Part shown: positions 7,380 through 16,327 of the stretch, piece after piece
Layout: the number at the start of each line of letters is the position of its first letter
How positions within the stretch are numbered: position 1 is the first letter of the stretch
Assembly (NCBI GenBank): GCA_964512095.1
Contig: CAZEIH010000011.1
Span: 13,127-77,126 of the forward strand
Direction of reading: 5' to 3'
DNA length: 64,000 bases
Origin: DTU013 sp964512095
Lineage (GTDB): Bacteria > Bacillota > Clostridia > Acetivibrionales > DTU013
The notes under the pieces: model-generated
Told to the model about the DNA's origin: nothing
Databases searched by the model: none
What the model saw: the letters and a program-made list of their open reading frames with translations, nothing else
Position numbers and translations under genes: made by a program

Positions 7380-9551
7380 TCAGTACTTCATTTCCATTTT
7401 GGCTCCGGTTACCTCGAAGGAAGCCTTTAGTACCGAAGTGCCAGTTAGCTTCAGGCTCCGCGCGTCAGGCTGGCTACCACCAATGTACACCTCGAAGACA
7501 CCGGGCTCTAGTATTGCTTTGCCGTCGTTGTCTATCAGTGCCATTTGCCTGGGGGTCAATCTAAAGCTGACATCCTTCTCACAGCCCGGCTCTAGGAAGA
7601 GCTTCCTTATACCAGCAAGCTGCCATTTTGGCACATCGACACTGGCTTCCACATCATTTAGGTAAAGCTGGACGGTTTCCTGTACAGCAATGTTGCCAAT
7701 ATTCTTGACTGCGGCGCTGCAGATGACAGACTCGCCAGCTTTGACCTGTTTTGTGACCTTGATGTTGCTATATTCGAATTTAGTATAGCTCAAACCGTAA
7801 CCAAAAGGATATAGGGCTTCGTTTTCCATATACCTATAGGTTCTGTTTTTCATTGAGTAATCGCTGAAATCTGGCAGTTCCTCTGAGCTGGCATAGAATG
7901 TAACAGGCAATCTTCCAGAAGGACTGCATCCGCCAAACAGAACTGATGCCACTGCTTCTCCGCCGCGGCCTCCGGGATACCATGCCTGAAGAATGGCAGG
8001 TATGTGCTCGTCAGCCCATTTTACTGCCAGGGCGCTGCCTGACATAAGTACTAGTACAATAGGCTTACCCGTGGCATAGATCTTCTCTAGTAATTCCTGC
8101 TGTAACCCTGGCAGATTGAGATCTGGCTTGTCGCCACTGGCAAACTCATTTCCTGTGTCGCCTTCCTCACCCTCCAATGTTGCATCGAGTCCCAGGCACA
8201 TAACCACCACATCGGATCTTTCGGCCACCGCTAGTGCTTCTCCGAATATGTCTCGGGGAGCGGTGAGGAATGAGGACTTTTCTTTGTAAAGTGGGCAGCC
8301 CATTGAGTAGTATACCCTTGTATCTTCGTCAACAGAAGCTCTTATGCCATCCAAAACTGTTACGTATCTGTCCGAGGTGCCAAAATAGTTACCCTGGAGA
8401 GCATCTACGCTATTGGCATTGGGGCCTATTACAGCTATTGACTTGAGTTTACTCTTGTCAAGAGGGAGAAGGTTTCCTTTGTTTTTTAGTAAGACCATAG
8501 TTTTTTTTGCGACCTCAACAGAGAAGTCACTATGCTCCTTGCAGCTGTTAACTTCATATGGGATATTACTATATGCTACGTTTTCGGGAGCGTCGAACAT
8601 GCCCAGTTTCATTCTAGTGACGAAAAGTCTTGTAACAGCACGGTCTATGTCAGCTTCACTGACAAGGCCTTCCTTGTGAGCTATCAGAAGATTCACATAT
8701 AAATTGCCACAGTTAACATCGCATCCATTCTTAAGTGCCATTGCTACGGATTCAGGAGCAGTCTTTGTCACCATATGACCTTCGTGAAAGTCCTTGATTG
8801 CCCAACAATCTGATGTGACATGTCCTTTAAAGCCCCACTCGTCTCGCAATATGTCTATAAGTAGAGTCTTGCTTCCGCAGCAGGGCTCACCATTTGTCCT
8901 GTTGTAGGCACCCATAACAGATTCTACGTCTGCCTCTTGTACCAGATCCTTAAATGCAGGCAGATAGGTTTCTCGCATATCCTTTTGGGATGCTATCGCA
9001 TTAAAGCTGTGTCTTTCACCCTCAGGCCCGCTATGAACCGCAAAGTGTTTAGCACAGGCTGCTGCCTTCATATGTTTTGGGTCGTTTCCTTGTATACCTT
9101 TTACAAAGGCCACTCCAAGTCTGCCGGTAAGGTAGGGATCCTCGCCGTAGGTCTCGTGGCCTCGACCCCATCTAGGATCTCTGAATATATTTACGTTGGG
9201 TGACCAGAAGGTAAGTCCTTTATATATGTCGTGATCGCCTTTTCGAATGTTTTCGTGGTATTTGGCTCTTCCTTCAGTTGAGGTAACATCGGCTACCTTA
9301 AATATTAAATCCTCATCGAAGGTGGCGGCCATACCTATAGCCTGAGGGAACATAGTAGCAACGCCTGCCCGAGCAACTCCGTGGAGAGCTTCGTTCCACC
9401 AGTTGTATGCCGGGATTCCGAGTCTGGGGATGGCTGGTGCCCCATGGAGCATCTGCGTTACTTTCTCCTCTAATGTCATGTGAGATACAAGGTCCTTTGC
9501 CCGTTCTTCAATACTAAGGTTTTCATCTAGAAAAGCTTGCTTGTTTTCCAT
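7380..9551 (-). CDS. GH3 beta-glycosidase (beta-glucosidase or beta-xylosidase)
   Basis: A 723-residue glycoside hydrolase family 3 protein. Domain 1 is the TIM barrel with NWWNEALHGVARAG (50-63), substrate loop KHF (168-170) and nucleophile Asp248 in VTSDCWAI. Domain 2 holds LLKN and the acid/base region LEGEEGD. A C-terminal fibronectin-III-like domain ends the protein. The NWWNEALHG form is common in GH3 xylosidases/arabinofuranosidases as well as glucosidases, so specificity is open. There is no signal peptide: it acts on imported oligosaccharides in the cytoplasm. AAGGAG precedes the ATG. Confidence 0.92.
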   Translation of the reverse strand: MENKQAFLDENLSIEERAKDLVSHMTLEEKVTQMLHGAPAIPRLGIPAYNWWNEALHGVARAGVATMFPQAIGMAATFDEDLIFKVADVTSTEGRAKYHENIRKGDHDIYKGLTFWSPNVNIFRDPRWGRGHETYGEDPYLTGRLGVAFVKGIQGNDPKHMKAAACAKHFAVHSGPEGERHSFNAIASQKDMRETYLPAFKDLVQEADVESVMGAYNRTNGEPCCGSKTLLIDILRDEWGFKGHVTSDCWAIKDFHEGHMVTKTAPESVAMALKNGCDVNCGNLYVNLLIAHKEGLVSEADIDRAVTRLFVTRMKLGMFDAPENVAYSNIPYEVNSCKEHSDFSVEVAKKTMVLLKNKGNLLPLDKSKLKSIAVIGPNANSVDALQGNYFGTSDRYVTVLDGIRASVDEDTRVYYSMGCPLYKEKSSFLTAPRDIFGEALAVAERSDVVVMCLGLDATLEGEEGDTGNEFASGDKPDLNLPGLQQELLEKIYATGKPIVLVLMSGSALAVKWADEHIPAILQAWYPGGRGGEAVASVLFGGCSPSGRLPVTFYASSEELPDFSDYSMKNRTYRYMENEALYPFGYGLSYTKFEYSNIKVTKQVKAGESVICSAAVKNIGNIAVQETVQLYLNDVEASVDVPKWQLAGIRKLFLEPGCEKDVSFRLTPRQMALIDNDGKAILEPGVFEVYIGGSQPDARSLKLTGTSVLKASFEVTGAKMEMKY

Positions 9552-9688
9552 AATTGATTTACTCCTTTATACTGATTATACAATATATATTTTAGTCTAT
9601 TTCCCTACTCTAATACTAGCTTAGTTTTGAAGTAAAGTCATATCAATTCTTGCTGAGCATTGTTCACATTTTGTCTCCTTAATGCCTT

Positions 9689-9786
9689 TATACATGTATT
9701 CAGAAGACACTGATCTCTATAGTACAGCCTTCCTTGGTTAGGTGGAGTTCAGTCCCTACATGACTCCAGAGAAAAGTGAATTGACT
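9689..9786 (-). repeat. Multi-hairpin dispersed repeat, copy 3 (degenerate)
   Basis: Recognisable by TTTATACATGTATTCAGAAGAC, read on the plus strand at 9687-9708, then CTTCCTTGGTTAGGTGGAG and the closing AAGTGAATTGACT. Several stem positions are changed, so this is an old copy. It lies upstream of the GH3 gene. Confidence 0.65.
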
Positions 9787-9935
9787 TAGAGTTGCTAAAG
9801 GAATCAAGGCGATGAGACTTGATTTGGTGATAGATAAGAACAGGGAAAGCGAAAGAAAATTTTTCAGCAAATAATACCATTTATTTGGGCGAAGTGCTAT
9901 AATATAGTTTAATAAACTGGGGAGGACAACTTGAT

Positions 9936-10763
9936 ATGAGTAATATGGGTGATATAAGTAATATAAGTAATTTATCTATAATATTTATGGCTGTTACTGC
10001 TGGGCTTTCAATACTAGTTCCAATAGTCACCATTGCTATTATGGGCGTGAAGAAGAGAATGAACTGGAAGGCAATGTTTATTGGGGCTGGCTTTTTCGTA
10101 GTGTTTGTAATAATATTGGAATCTTTGTTACACATGGTAGTGCTTGGCACTGATCCCTCCCAGTCGGCTATATATAAAAATCCTTGGCTGATGATGTTAT
10201 ATGGAGGCTTTGCAGCAGGTATTTTCGAAGAAACTGCCAGATTAATTTGCTTTAGGTTTATTGTTAAGGTAAATAAAAATGAGAGTATTTATACCGGCAT
10301 TTCATATGGACTTGGACATGGAGGTATCGAAGCGATATTCATTGGCGGACTTGCGGCTGTATCAAACCTGATAATGTCAATAATGCACAATTCGGGGTCG
10401 CTTGATACCATGACAGTAGTTCTGAGCGGTGAGGAGCTAATCGCATTTAACCAAGGCATTGATATTATCATGAGTACTGCACCTGATATGTTCCTTTTGT
10501 CAGGATTGGAAAGGATGATAGCCCTTGTACTGCAGATATCTCTGTCGTTGTTTGTACTAAAGGCGGTGGCAGATAAAAAATGGTGGTACTTTATATATGC
10601 AATTCTCATACATGCGGGAATTGATATGTTTGCGGTTCTTTATCAACTGGGCATCATTACCAATGTTTATATTTTGATAGGTATAATTCTTGTGTTAACT
10701 TCAGTAGTGACATTTTTTGCATTCAGGTTTTACAATAGGGATGAGGCGCAGGTTAAGGGCTAG
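9936..10763 (+). CDS. YhfC-family intramembrane metalloprotease-like protein
   Basis: A 275-residue protein with about seven membrane helices. It has the YhfC/DUF2324 hallmarks: FEETAR after the third helix (residues about 94-99), GISYGLGHGGIEA (about 119-131) and a late HAGIDM motif (about 227-232). The EE, HGGxE and H residues are the proposed metal site, related in logic to CPBP/PrsW intramembrane proteases. Substrate is unknown. GGGGAGG stands upstream of the ATG. The first 14 residues include a short ISN repeat. It is monocistronic by position. Confidence 0.85.
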   Translation: MSNMGDISNISNLSIIFMAVTAGLSILVPIVTIAIMGVKKRMNWKAMFIGAGFFVVFVIILESLLHMVVLGTDPSQSAIYKNPWLMMLYGGFAAGIFEETARLICFRFIVKVNKNESIYTGISYGLGHGGIEAIFIGGLAAVSNLIMSIMHNSGSLDTMTVVLSGEELIAFNQGIDIIMSTAPDMFLLSGLERMIALVLQISLSLFVLKAVADKKWWYFIYAILIHAGIDMFAVLYQLGIITNVYILIGIILVLTSVVTFFAFRFYNRDEAQVKG

Positions 10764-10853
10764 TCCTATACAACATACTATTGCATATTTTCCGCCTTTG
10801 CATTAATATATTTCACATATATCGTGATTAGTTTGAAGAAAGGTGGAAATTGA

Positions 10854-11792
10854 ATGCCAATTAGAATACCCGACAGTTTGCCGGCTGCAGGAGTCCTGGC
10901 CGGAGAAAATATATTTATTATGACTGAGGAAAGAGCTGAAAAGCAGGACATTAGGCCTCTGAGTATAGTTTTACTCAACCTCATGCCAACGAAAATCGTG
11001 ACAGAAACCCAATTGCTTAGGCTTATTGGTAATACACCTTTGCAGGTAGATGTTACTTTTTTGCATCCTGAAACACATAAATCGAAGAATACTCCTCAAG
11101 AGCATTTAATGAAGTTTTACAATACATTTAGCGAGATAAAGCATAGAAAGTTTGACGGATTGATTATAACTGGTGCTCCTATAGAACAGATGCCCTTTGA
11201 AGAGGTTAACTACTGGGATGAGCTGAAGGAGATAATGGACTGGAGCCTTAATAATGTTTATTCCACCTTCCACATATGCTGGGGTGCACAAGCCGGTTTA
11301 TTTCATCACTACGGGATTCCCAAGCACCCTATTGACGAGAAGATAACGGGAGTATTCGAGCATAGAGTCGTTAAGAACAATGTGATGTTAATGCGTGGAT
11401 TTGATGAGAAATTCTACGCTCCTCATTCAAGGTATACCGAGATTAGGAAAGAGGATATCGACAAGGTGGAGGAGCTGCAGATACTGTCGGATTCTGAAGA
11501 GGCCGGGGTATATATAGTTTCTGCATTGAATGGCAGGCAGATATTTGTGACGGGTCACTCTGAATATGATCCGCTGACTTTGAAAACTGAGTATGATAGG
11601 GATGTTTGTAAAGGAATGAATCCCACAACACCCAAAAATTATTTCACAGAGGATGATCCGGAAAAACCACCCATTGTCAGATGGAGGGCTCATTCTAACC
11701 TGCTGTATGCAAACTGGCTCAACTATTATGTATATCAGGAGACTCCGTTTAACCTTGATGAGCTTGAGGTAGTACCCAGGAGAAAAGAGTAA
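10854..11792 (+). CDS. metA: Homoserine O-acetyltransferase, MetA type
   Basis: A 312-residue MetA family protein that acylates L-homoserine in methionine biosynthesis. The catalytic Cys142 (HICWGAQAGL), His235 and Glu237 (GHSEYD) are all at canonical positions. Position 111 is Glu (GAPIEQ); in this family Glu111 goes with acetyl-CoA use and Gly111 with succinyl-CoA, so the product is predicted to be O-acetylhomoserine. AAAGGTGG precedes the ATG. No S-box or T-box leader is evident in the 90 nt upstream, and no other methionine gene is adjacent. Confidence 0.95.
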   Translation: MPIRIPDSLPAAGVLAGENIFIMTEERAEKQDIRPLSIVLLNLMPTKIVTETQLLRLIGNTPLQVDVTFLHPETHKSKNTPQEHLMKFYNTFSEIKHRKFDGLIITGAPIEQMPFEEVNYWDELKEIMDWSLNNVYSTFHICWGAQAGLFHHYGIPKHPIDEKITGVFEHRVVKNNVMLMRGFDEKFYAPHSRYTEIRKEDIDKVEELQILSDSEEAGVYIVSALNGRQIFVTGHSEYDPLTLKTEYDRDVCKGMNPTTPKNYFTEDDPEKPPIVRWRAHSNLLYANWLNYYVYQETPFNLDELEVVPRRKE

Positions 11793-11845
11793 TTAGTATA
11801 AGACAGAATAGTCTAATAATTCGGCATGATCGCGATTTGAGATGC

Positions 11846-11898
11846 CCCCTTATCAGCATTCAGTGGTTATGATATTTCTACTGTGTACATTAAGGGGA
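11846..11898 (+). terminator. Weak possible terminator after metA
   Basis: CCCCTTA near 11846 and TAAGGGG near 11892 can pair around a long loop. There is no T-tract, so this is a weak candidate; no better hairpin follows metA. Confidence 0.25.
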
Positions 11899-11952
11899 CT
11901 TATCAATTTCACGGGGCTATGCCGTTTTCTATTTCATTACAATTGTAATGTG

Positions 11953-12183
11953 GCAACACATACTAGCCGTCTTTCAGGCATTTGACACCTCTAGCCTCAC
12001 AATGTTTTGCAACACATACTAGCCGTCTTTCAGGTTTCTGACACCTCTAGCCTCACAATGTTTTACATCACATACCAACCGTCTTGCAGGCATTTGAACC
12101 CTCTAGCCTCAAAATTGAACTATGGCATCACATGCAAGCTGTCTTGCAGGCTTCTTACCTCATTAGTCTCGCATTATTTTACA
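11953..12183. repeat. Four tandem 56-60 bp units upstream of pstS
   Basis: Four imperfect units begin at 11953, 12009, 12065 and 12125. Each contains a 7-4-7 element: CTTTCAG-GCAT-TTGACAC (11971-11988), CTTTCAG-GTTT-CTGACAC (12027-12044), CTTGCAG-GCAT-TTGAACC (12083-12100), CTTGCAG-GCTT-CTTACCT (12143-12160). Three are followed by CTCTAGCCTCA and the fourth by a diverged form. The spacing resembles a PhoB-type pho box (7-bp half-sites every 11 bp), and the array ends about 80 nt before the phosphate regulon. The array is seen; its role as a regulator site is inferred. Confidence 0.7.
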
Positions 12184-12267
12184 TACATTTAATAATTTCT
12201 GTATTTATTCCAAACAATATTTAGGTAAGCTTAAGACATTATAAAGATTATAAGGGGGATGAACAAT

Positions 12268-13125
12268 ATGAAAAAGCCAATTATTATGGTTTTAGTGGTA
12301 CTAATGGCTCTTGCTTCTTTTACAGGCTGCACGAGGGGTGGGAATGATGAGATTACAGTAATATCTAGAGAAGATGGTTCAGGTACACGAGGAGCGTTTA
12401 TTGAGCTGTTTGGAATTGAGCAGAAGAACGCTGACGGCAATAAAGTCGACTATACTACCCAAGACGCTGATATCACAAACAACACATCAGTCATGATGAC
12501 ATCAGTAGCCGGGAATCCTAAAGCAATAGGCTACATCTCACTGGGCTCGCTGAACAATTCAGTAAAGGCAGCAAAGATTGATGGAGCAGATGCAAATGTG
12601 GAAAATATCAAGTCCGGAGCATACAAGATATCGCGTCCGTTTAACATTGCAACAACAGGCGAAGTAAACGGGCCTACTCAGGCTTTTATAGACTTCATAA
12701 TGAGCTCAGACGGTCAGGTCGTCATCGAAAAGAGCGGATATATCAAGGCATCGGATCTAGGGGCTTTTGGTGGAAGCGCAGTATCTGGCAAAATTGTTGT
12801 GGCAGGCTCCTCATCAGTAACACCGGTTATGGAAAAGCTGAAGGAGGCATATATAGCCATAAATCCTAATGCCGAAATCGAGATACAGCAGAGCGACTCC
12901 ACGACAGGCATGAATTCGGCATTGGACGGCATCTGCGATATCGGTATGGCATCACGCGAGCTTAAAGACAGCGAGATAGAAGCAGGACTTACGCCTACAG
13001 TAATAGCATTGGACGGCATCGCAGTCATTGTTAATAACGACAGTTCAGCAAGCAATTTCACAAGCGAGCAGGTCAAGGGTATATTTACTGGCGAGATCAC
13101 CAAGTGGAGCCAAGTCAATGGCTGA
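12268..13125 (+). CDS. pstS: Phosphate ABC transporter substrate-binding lipoprotein
   Basis: A 285-residue lipoprotein: signal peptide MKKPIIMVLVVLMALAS and lipobox FTGC. It binds extracellular phosphate for PstCAB. Its two motif blocks are in swapped order compared with E. coli PstS: the half with SREDGSGTRGAF comes first, then VVAGSSSVTPVMEKL and GIFTGEITKW at the C-terminus. From memory this order is usual in clostridial PstS, so I do not call it broken. Start 12268 is preferred over 12259 because AAGGGGG is 9 nt away. The stop codon lies at the edge of a hairpin repeat copy. Confidence 0.93.
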   Translation: MKKPIIMVLVVLMALASFTGCTRGGNDEITVISREDGSGTRGAFIELFGIEQKNADGNKVDYTTQDADITNNTSVMMTSVAGNPKAIGYISLGSLNNSVKAAKIDGADANVENIKSGAYKISRPFNIATTGEVNGPTQAFIDFIMSSDGQVVIEKSGYIKASDLGAFGGSAVSGKIVVAGSSSVTPVMEKLKEAYIAINPNAEIEIQQSDSTTGMNSALDGICDIGMASRELKDSEIEAGLTPTVIALDGIAVIVNNDSSASNFTSEQVKGIFTGEITKWSQVNG

Positions 13126-13172
13126 GGAAGTGACCTATAGAGGTCAGTAGATTCTGAAGACATAGATAAAAA
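13118..13172 (+). repeat. Multi-hairpin dispersed repeat, copy 4 (3' half)
   Basis: Only the right half is present: GAGGAAGT, the small palindrome TGACCT / AGGTCA with loop ATAG, then GATTCTGAAGACATAGATAAAA. It lies between pstS and pstC, and the pstS stop codon TGA is at its left edge. Confidence 0.75.
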
Positions 13173-13183
13173 TCGCTGGAACC

Positions 13184-13211
13184 AACAGGGGTAGCGTTAC
13201 AACCCCCTGTT
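13184..13211 (+). terminator. Intra-operon hairpin between pstS and pstC
   Basis: AACAGGGG and CCCCTGTT form an 8-bp stem with a 12-nt loop, followed by TTTCGC. A leaky terminator here would make more PstS than membrane components, as is common in pst operons. The T-tract is short. Confidence 0.45.
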
Positions 13212-13250
13212 TTCGCTATTAAGTTCCTCAAAAAGGAGTGTAATCGGGGT

Positions 13251-14102
13251 ATGAAGAAGTTTAAGGAAACCGGAGCAAAGGTCATTTTCATGCTGGCTGC
13301 CTGTTTTTCAATATTGGCTGTAGCACTTATATGTGTATTTCTTTTTGCAAATGGTATCCCCGGGATGGGCAAAATAGGTGTGCTGAAATTCTTGACAGGT
13401 ACCAAATGGAGGCCCGGTAACAACATATACGGGATATTTCCAATGATACTTGGGAGCATCTATGTTACCGCAGGTGCTCTAATAATAGGTGTACCTACAG
13501 GGATTATAACAGCCATATTCATGTCGAGATTCGCATCTAAACGAATTGTGGGGTTCATGAGACAGGCTGTATCCTTACTGGCGGGCATACCCTCGGTGGT
13601 GTATGGATTTTTTGGATTGATGGTAATTGTTCCCTTGATACGCAGTACATTTGGAGGCAATGGAACGAGTATGCTTGCGGCAAGTATTATTCTGGGAATC
13701 ATGATACTACCTACAATAATTTCAATCAGCGTACCGGCACTCAATGCAGTGCCCCAAAATTATTACGAAGGGGCGTTGGCGTTGGGAGCGACACATGAAT
13801 TGGCGGTATTCAAAATAATTCTTCCGGCGGCTAAATCGGGAGTGACTGCAAGTGTTGTACTTGGCGTTGGTCGTGCCATAGGAGAAGCCATGGCTGTTAT
13901 GATGGTGGCAGGGAATCAGGCACGTATGCCAAAAGGAATCCTTCAAGGGGTAAGAACCCTGACAAGCAATATCGTAATGGAGATGGGATATGCCGCTGAT
14001 CTGCACCGTGAAGCATTAATAGCTACCGCTGTTGTGCTGTTTGTATTTATTCTAATTATTAACCTCCTATTCTTAGCATTAAAAAGGAGGGCGAAGATAT
14101 GA
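13251..14102 (+). CDS. pstC: Phosphate ABC transporter permease PstC
   Basis: A 283-residue inner-membrane permease with about six helices, including the N-terminal one (VIFMLAACFSILAVALICVF). The binding-protein-dependent transport loop is EGALALGATHELAVFKIILPAAKSG with conserved EAA-type spacing and GRAIGEAMAV. AAAAAGGAG is upstream. Its stop overlaps the pstA start by 4 nt, so the two subunits are translationally coupled. Confidence 0.95.
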   Translation: MKKFKETGAKVIFMLAACFSILAVALICVFLFANGIPGMGKIGVLKFLTGTKWRPGNNIYGIFPMILGSIYVTAGALIIGVPTGIITAIFMSRFASKRIVGFMRQAVSLLAGIPSVVYGFFGLMVIVPLIRSTFGGNGTSMLAASIILGIMILPTIISISVPALNAVPQNYYEGALALGATHELAVFKIILPAAKSGVTASVVLGVGRAIGEAMAVMMVAGNQARMPKGILQGVRTLTSNIVMEMGYAADLHREALIATAVVLFVFILIINLLFLALKRRAKI

Positions 14103-14923
14103 TGTCACGAAGAAAAGAAGCAACGGTTATGAGAACAATTGTATATGCCGGAACGATATTTACATTACTGATACTCATTAGCGTGATAGGCTATATTCTG
14201 GTTAAAGGTATACCAAATCTGTCCTTTGATTTATTTGAGTGGGAATACACCACAGACAATGTATCGCTTCTGCCTGCACTTATAAACACGATTTTGATGA
14301 CACTTATTTCACTACTGATTGCAGCACCTCTCGGGATATTTGCAGCAGTTTATCTTGTGGAATACGCAAAAAAAGGCAACAGACTTGTTAAAATAGTACG
14401 CATAACTGCTGAAACATTATCGGGAATACCTTCGATAATATATGGATTATTTGGACTACTGTTCTTTGTTATTGCACTAAATCTTCGAATGTCGCTGATT
14501 TCGGGTGCTCTGACTCTTAGCATCATGATATTGCCGGTAATAATGCGTACGACAGAGGAAGCTCTTATCGCGGTACCCATCGAGTATAGGGAAGGCGGTT
14601 TCGGGTTAGGAGCAGGAAGACTTCGCACAGTGTTCATGATTGTCATGCCATCGGCTATGCCAGGCATATTAGCGGGTATTATACTATCTGTCGGGCGTAT
14701 TGTTGGAGAAACAGCGGCACTCATTTACACAGCAGGTACAGTTGCAGAGGTGCCAGGAAGCTTGCTTGATTCCACTCGTACACTCTCAGTTCACATGTAT
14801 ACCCTTGCCAGCGAAGGGCTATATATAAATCAGGCATATGCGACAGCGGTTGTTTTGCTTGTTATAGTTATGGGAGTTAATGCTTTATCCGTTTATGCGG
14901 CAAAAAGGATCGGAAGGAGATAA
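14099..14923 (+). CDS. pstA: Phosphate ABC transporter permease PstA
   Basis: A 274-residue partner permease. It shows the first helix (TIVYAGTIFTLLILISVIGYI), the coupling loop REGGFGLGAGRLRTVFMIVMPSA and GRIVGETAALIYTAG. It overlaps pstC by ATGA and ends one base before the pstB ATG. A second ATG three bases later is an equivalent start. Confidence 0.95.
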   Translation: MMSRRKEATVMRTIVYAGTIFTLLILISVIGYILVKGIPNLSFDLFEWEYTTDNVSLLPALINTILMTLISLLIAAPLGIFAAVYLVEYAKKGNRLVKIVRITAETLSGIPSIIYGLFGLLFFVIALNLRMSLISGALTLSIMILPVIMRTTEEALIAVPIEYREGGFGLGAGRLRTVFMIVMPSAMPGILAGIILSVGRIVGETAALIYTAGTVAEVPGSLLDSTRTLSVHMYTLASEGLYINQAYATAVVLLVIVMGVNALSVYAAKRIGRR

Positions 14924-14924
14924 C

Positions 14925-15674
14925 ATGGGAAAGATAGAAATACAGAAATTAAATCTCTATTATGAGTCATTTCAGGCCTTAAGGGGTGTTAACCTCTCAA
15001 TTGAAGCCAATAAAATAACAGCGTTTATAGGGCCTTCCGGTTGCGGAAAAAGCACACTGTTAAAAACACTCAATCGTATGAATGACCTTATTGAAGGATG
15101 CAGAATAGAAGGTGTCGTTCTGCTTGACGGAGAAGATATTTATGGAAATATGGACACAACCCTGCTGAGAAAACGCGTAGGCATGGTGTTTCAAAAGCCA
15201 AACCCCTTTCCAATGAGCATATACGATAATGTGGCATTTGGACCGCGTACCCATGGCGTTCGTGGCAAGGCGAAGCTAGACGATATTGTCGAACGCTCTT
15301 TGCGGGATGCTGCTATCTGGGAGGAGCTGAAGGACAGATTGAATAAGGATGCTCTGGGTATATCAGGAGGACAGCAGCAGCGCCTTTGCATAGCAAGAGC
15401 GTTGGCTGTTGAGCCTGAAGTATTACTGATGGATGAGCCTACAAGTGCTTTGGATCCAATATCAACATCGAAAATTGAAGATCTTGCTATATCACTAAAA
15501 GAAAAATATACTATTGTTATAGTAACTCACAATATGCAGCAGGCAGTCAGAATTTCTGACAATACAGCATTTTTCCTTTTAGGAGAAGTAGTAGAATGTG
15601 CAAATACCGAAAGACTTTTCTCGGTGCCTCAGGATAAACGTACTGAGGACTATATCACAGGGAGGTTTGGATGA
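14925..15674 (+). CDS. pstB: Phosphate ABC transporter ATP-binding protein PstB
   Basis: A 249-residue ATPase with Walker A GPSGCGKST, signature LGISGGQQQRL, Walker B VLLMDEPTSALDP and the PstB-typical FQKPNPFPMSIYDN. The start is the ATG at 14925, which has GGAAGGAGA directly upstream; an earlier in-frame start lies within pstA. The stop overlaps the phoU start by 4 nt. Confidence 0.96.
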   Translation: MGKIEIQKLNLYYESFQALRGVNLSIEANKITAFIGPSGCGKSTLLKTLNRMNDLIEGCRIEGVVLLDGEDIYGNMDTTLLRKRVGMVFQKPNPFPMSIYDNVAFGPRTHGVRGKAKLDDIVERSLRDAAIWEELKDRLNKDALGISGGQQQRLCIARALAVEPEVLLMDEPTSALDPISTSKIEDLAISLKEKYTIVIVTHNMQQAVRISDNTAFFLLGEVVECANTERLFSVPQDKRTEDYITGRFG

Positions 15675-16327
15675 TGAGAAGCCGTTTTGATGAGCAGCTT
15701 GACCTTTTGAGCAGGGAACTGCTAGAGATGGGTGCACTTATAGAGCATGCCATTGAGAGTGCATCGCTGGCCTTGATAAATCAAGATGTCGAAGCCGCAA
15801 ACAAAGCCATAGAATTTGATAAAGAAGTCGATCAGAAGGAGAATGACATTGAATCGCTTTGCCTTAAGCTACTATTGCAGCAGCAGCCTGTTGCACGCGA
15901 TCTTCGCCAAATATCAGCCGCTTTGAAAATGATTACCGATATGGAGAGAATAGGGGATCAAGCTTCTGATATTTCGAGTATAGTTATCTACCTTGCGGGT
16001 ACACCGTATATTAAAAGGCTGGAACACCTTCCGCAGATGGCTAACGCAGCTATCCGGATGGTCAACGGTAGCATAGATGCTTTTATAAAAAAAGATCTTA
16101 AGCTTGCAAGAGAAATTATTGATATGGATGATATTATAGATGACCTCTTTGTTGTGGTGAAAAACGAGCTAATAGAACGCATACACGAAAAAGCGGAAAA
16201 CGGCGAGCAAGCTATTGACCTGCTTATGGTAGCAAAATACTTTGAGCGTATCGGTGACCATGCACAAAATATCGCCGAATGGGTGGAGTTTTCTATTACG
16301 GGTGAGCATAAAGGAGAGCTGATTTGA
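15671..16327 (+). CDS. phoU: Phosphate uptake regulator PhoU
   Basis: A 218-residue all-helical protein with two PhoU three-helix repeats. Each carries the metal-binding E/DxxxD-type motif (ITDMERIGDQASDIS and AKYFERIGDHAQNIAEW). PhoU connects the PstSCAB transporter to the PhoR kinase and keeps the regulon off when phosphate is sufficient. It lies between pstB and the two-component genes with 4-nt overlaps both sides, so all are made from one transcript. Confidence 0.94.
   Translation: MMRSRFDEQLDLLSRELLEMGALIEHAIESASLALINQDVEAANKAIEFDKEVDQKENDIESLCLKLLLQQQPVARDLRQISAALKMITDMERIGDQASDISSIVIYLAGTPYIKRLEHLPQMANAAIRMVNGSIDAFIKKDLKLAREIIDMDDIIDDLFVVVKNELIERIHEKAENGEQAIDLLMVAKYFERIGDHAQNIAEWVEFSITGEHKGELI

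Noticed and set aside
10764..10853. S-box or T-box riboswitch before metA
   Set aside because: Only 90 nt are available and none of the conserved stems or a terminator is visible.
12268..13125. PstS as a rearranged or truncated gene
   Set aside because: The swapped order of the two halves is, to my knowledge, normal in clostridial PstS, and the length is complete.
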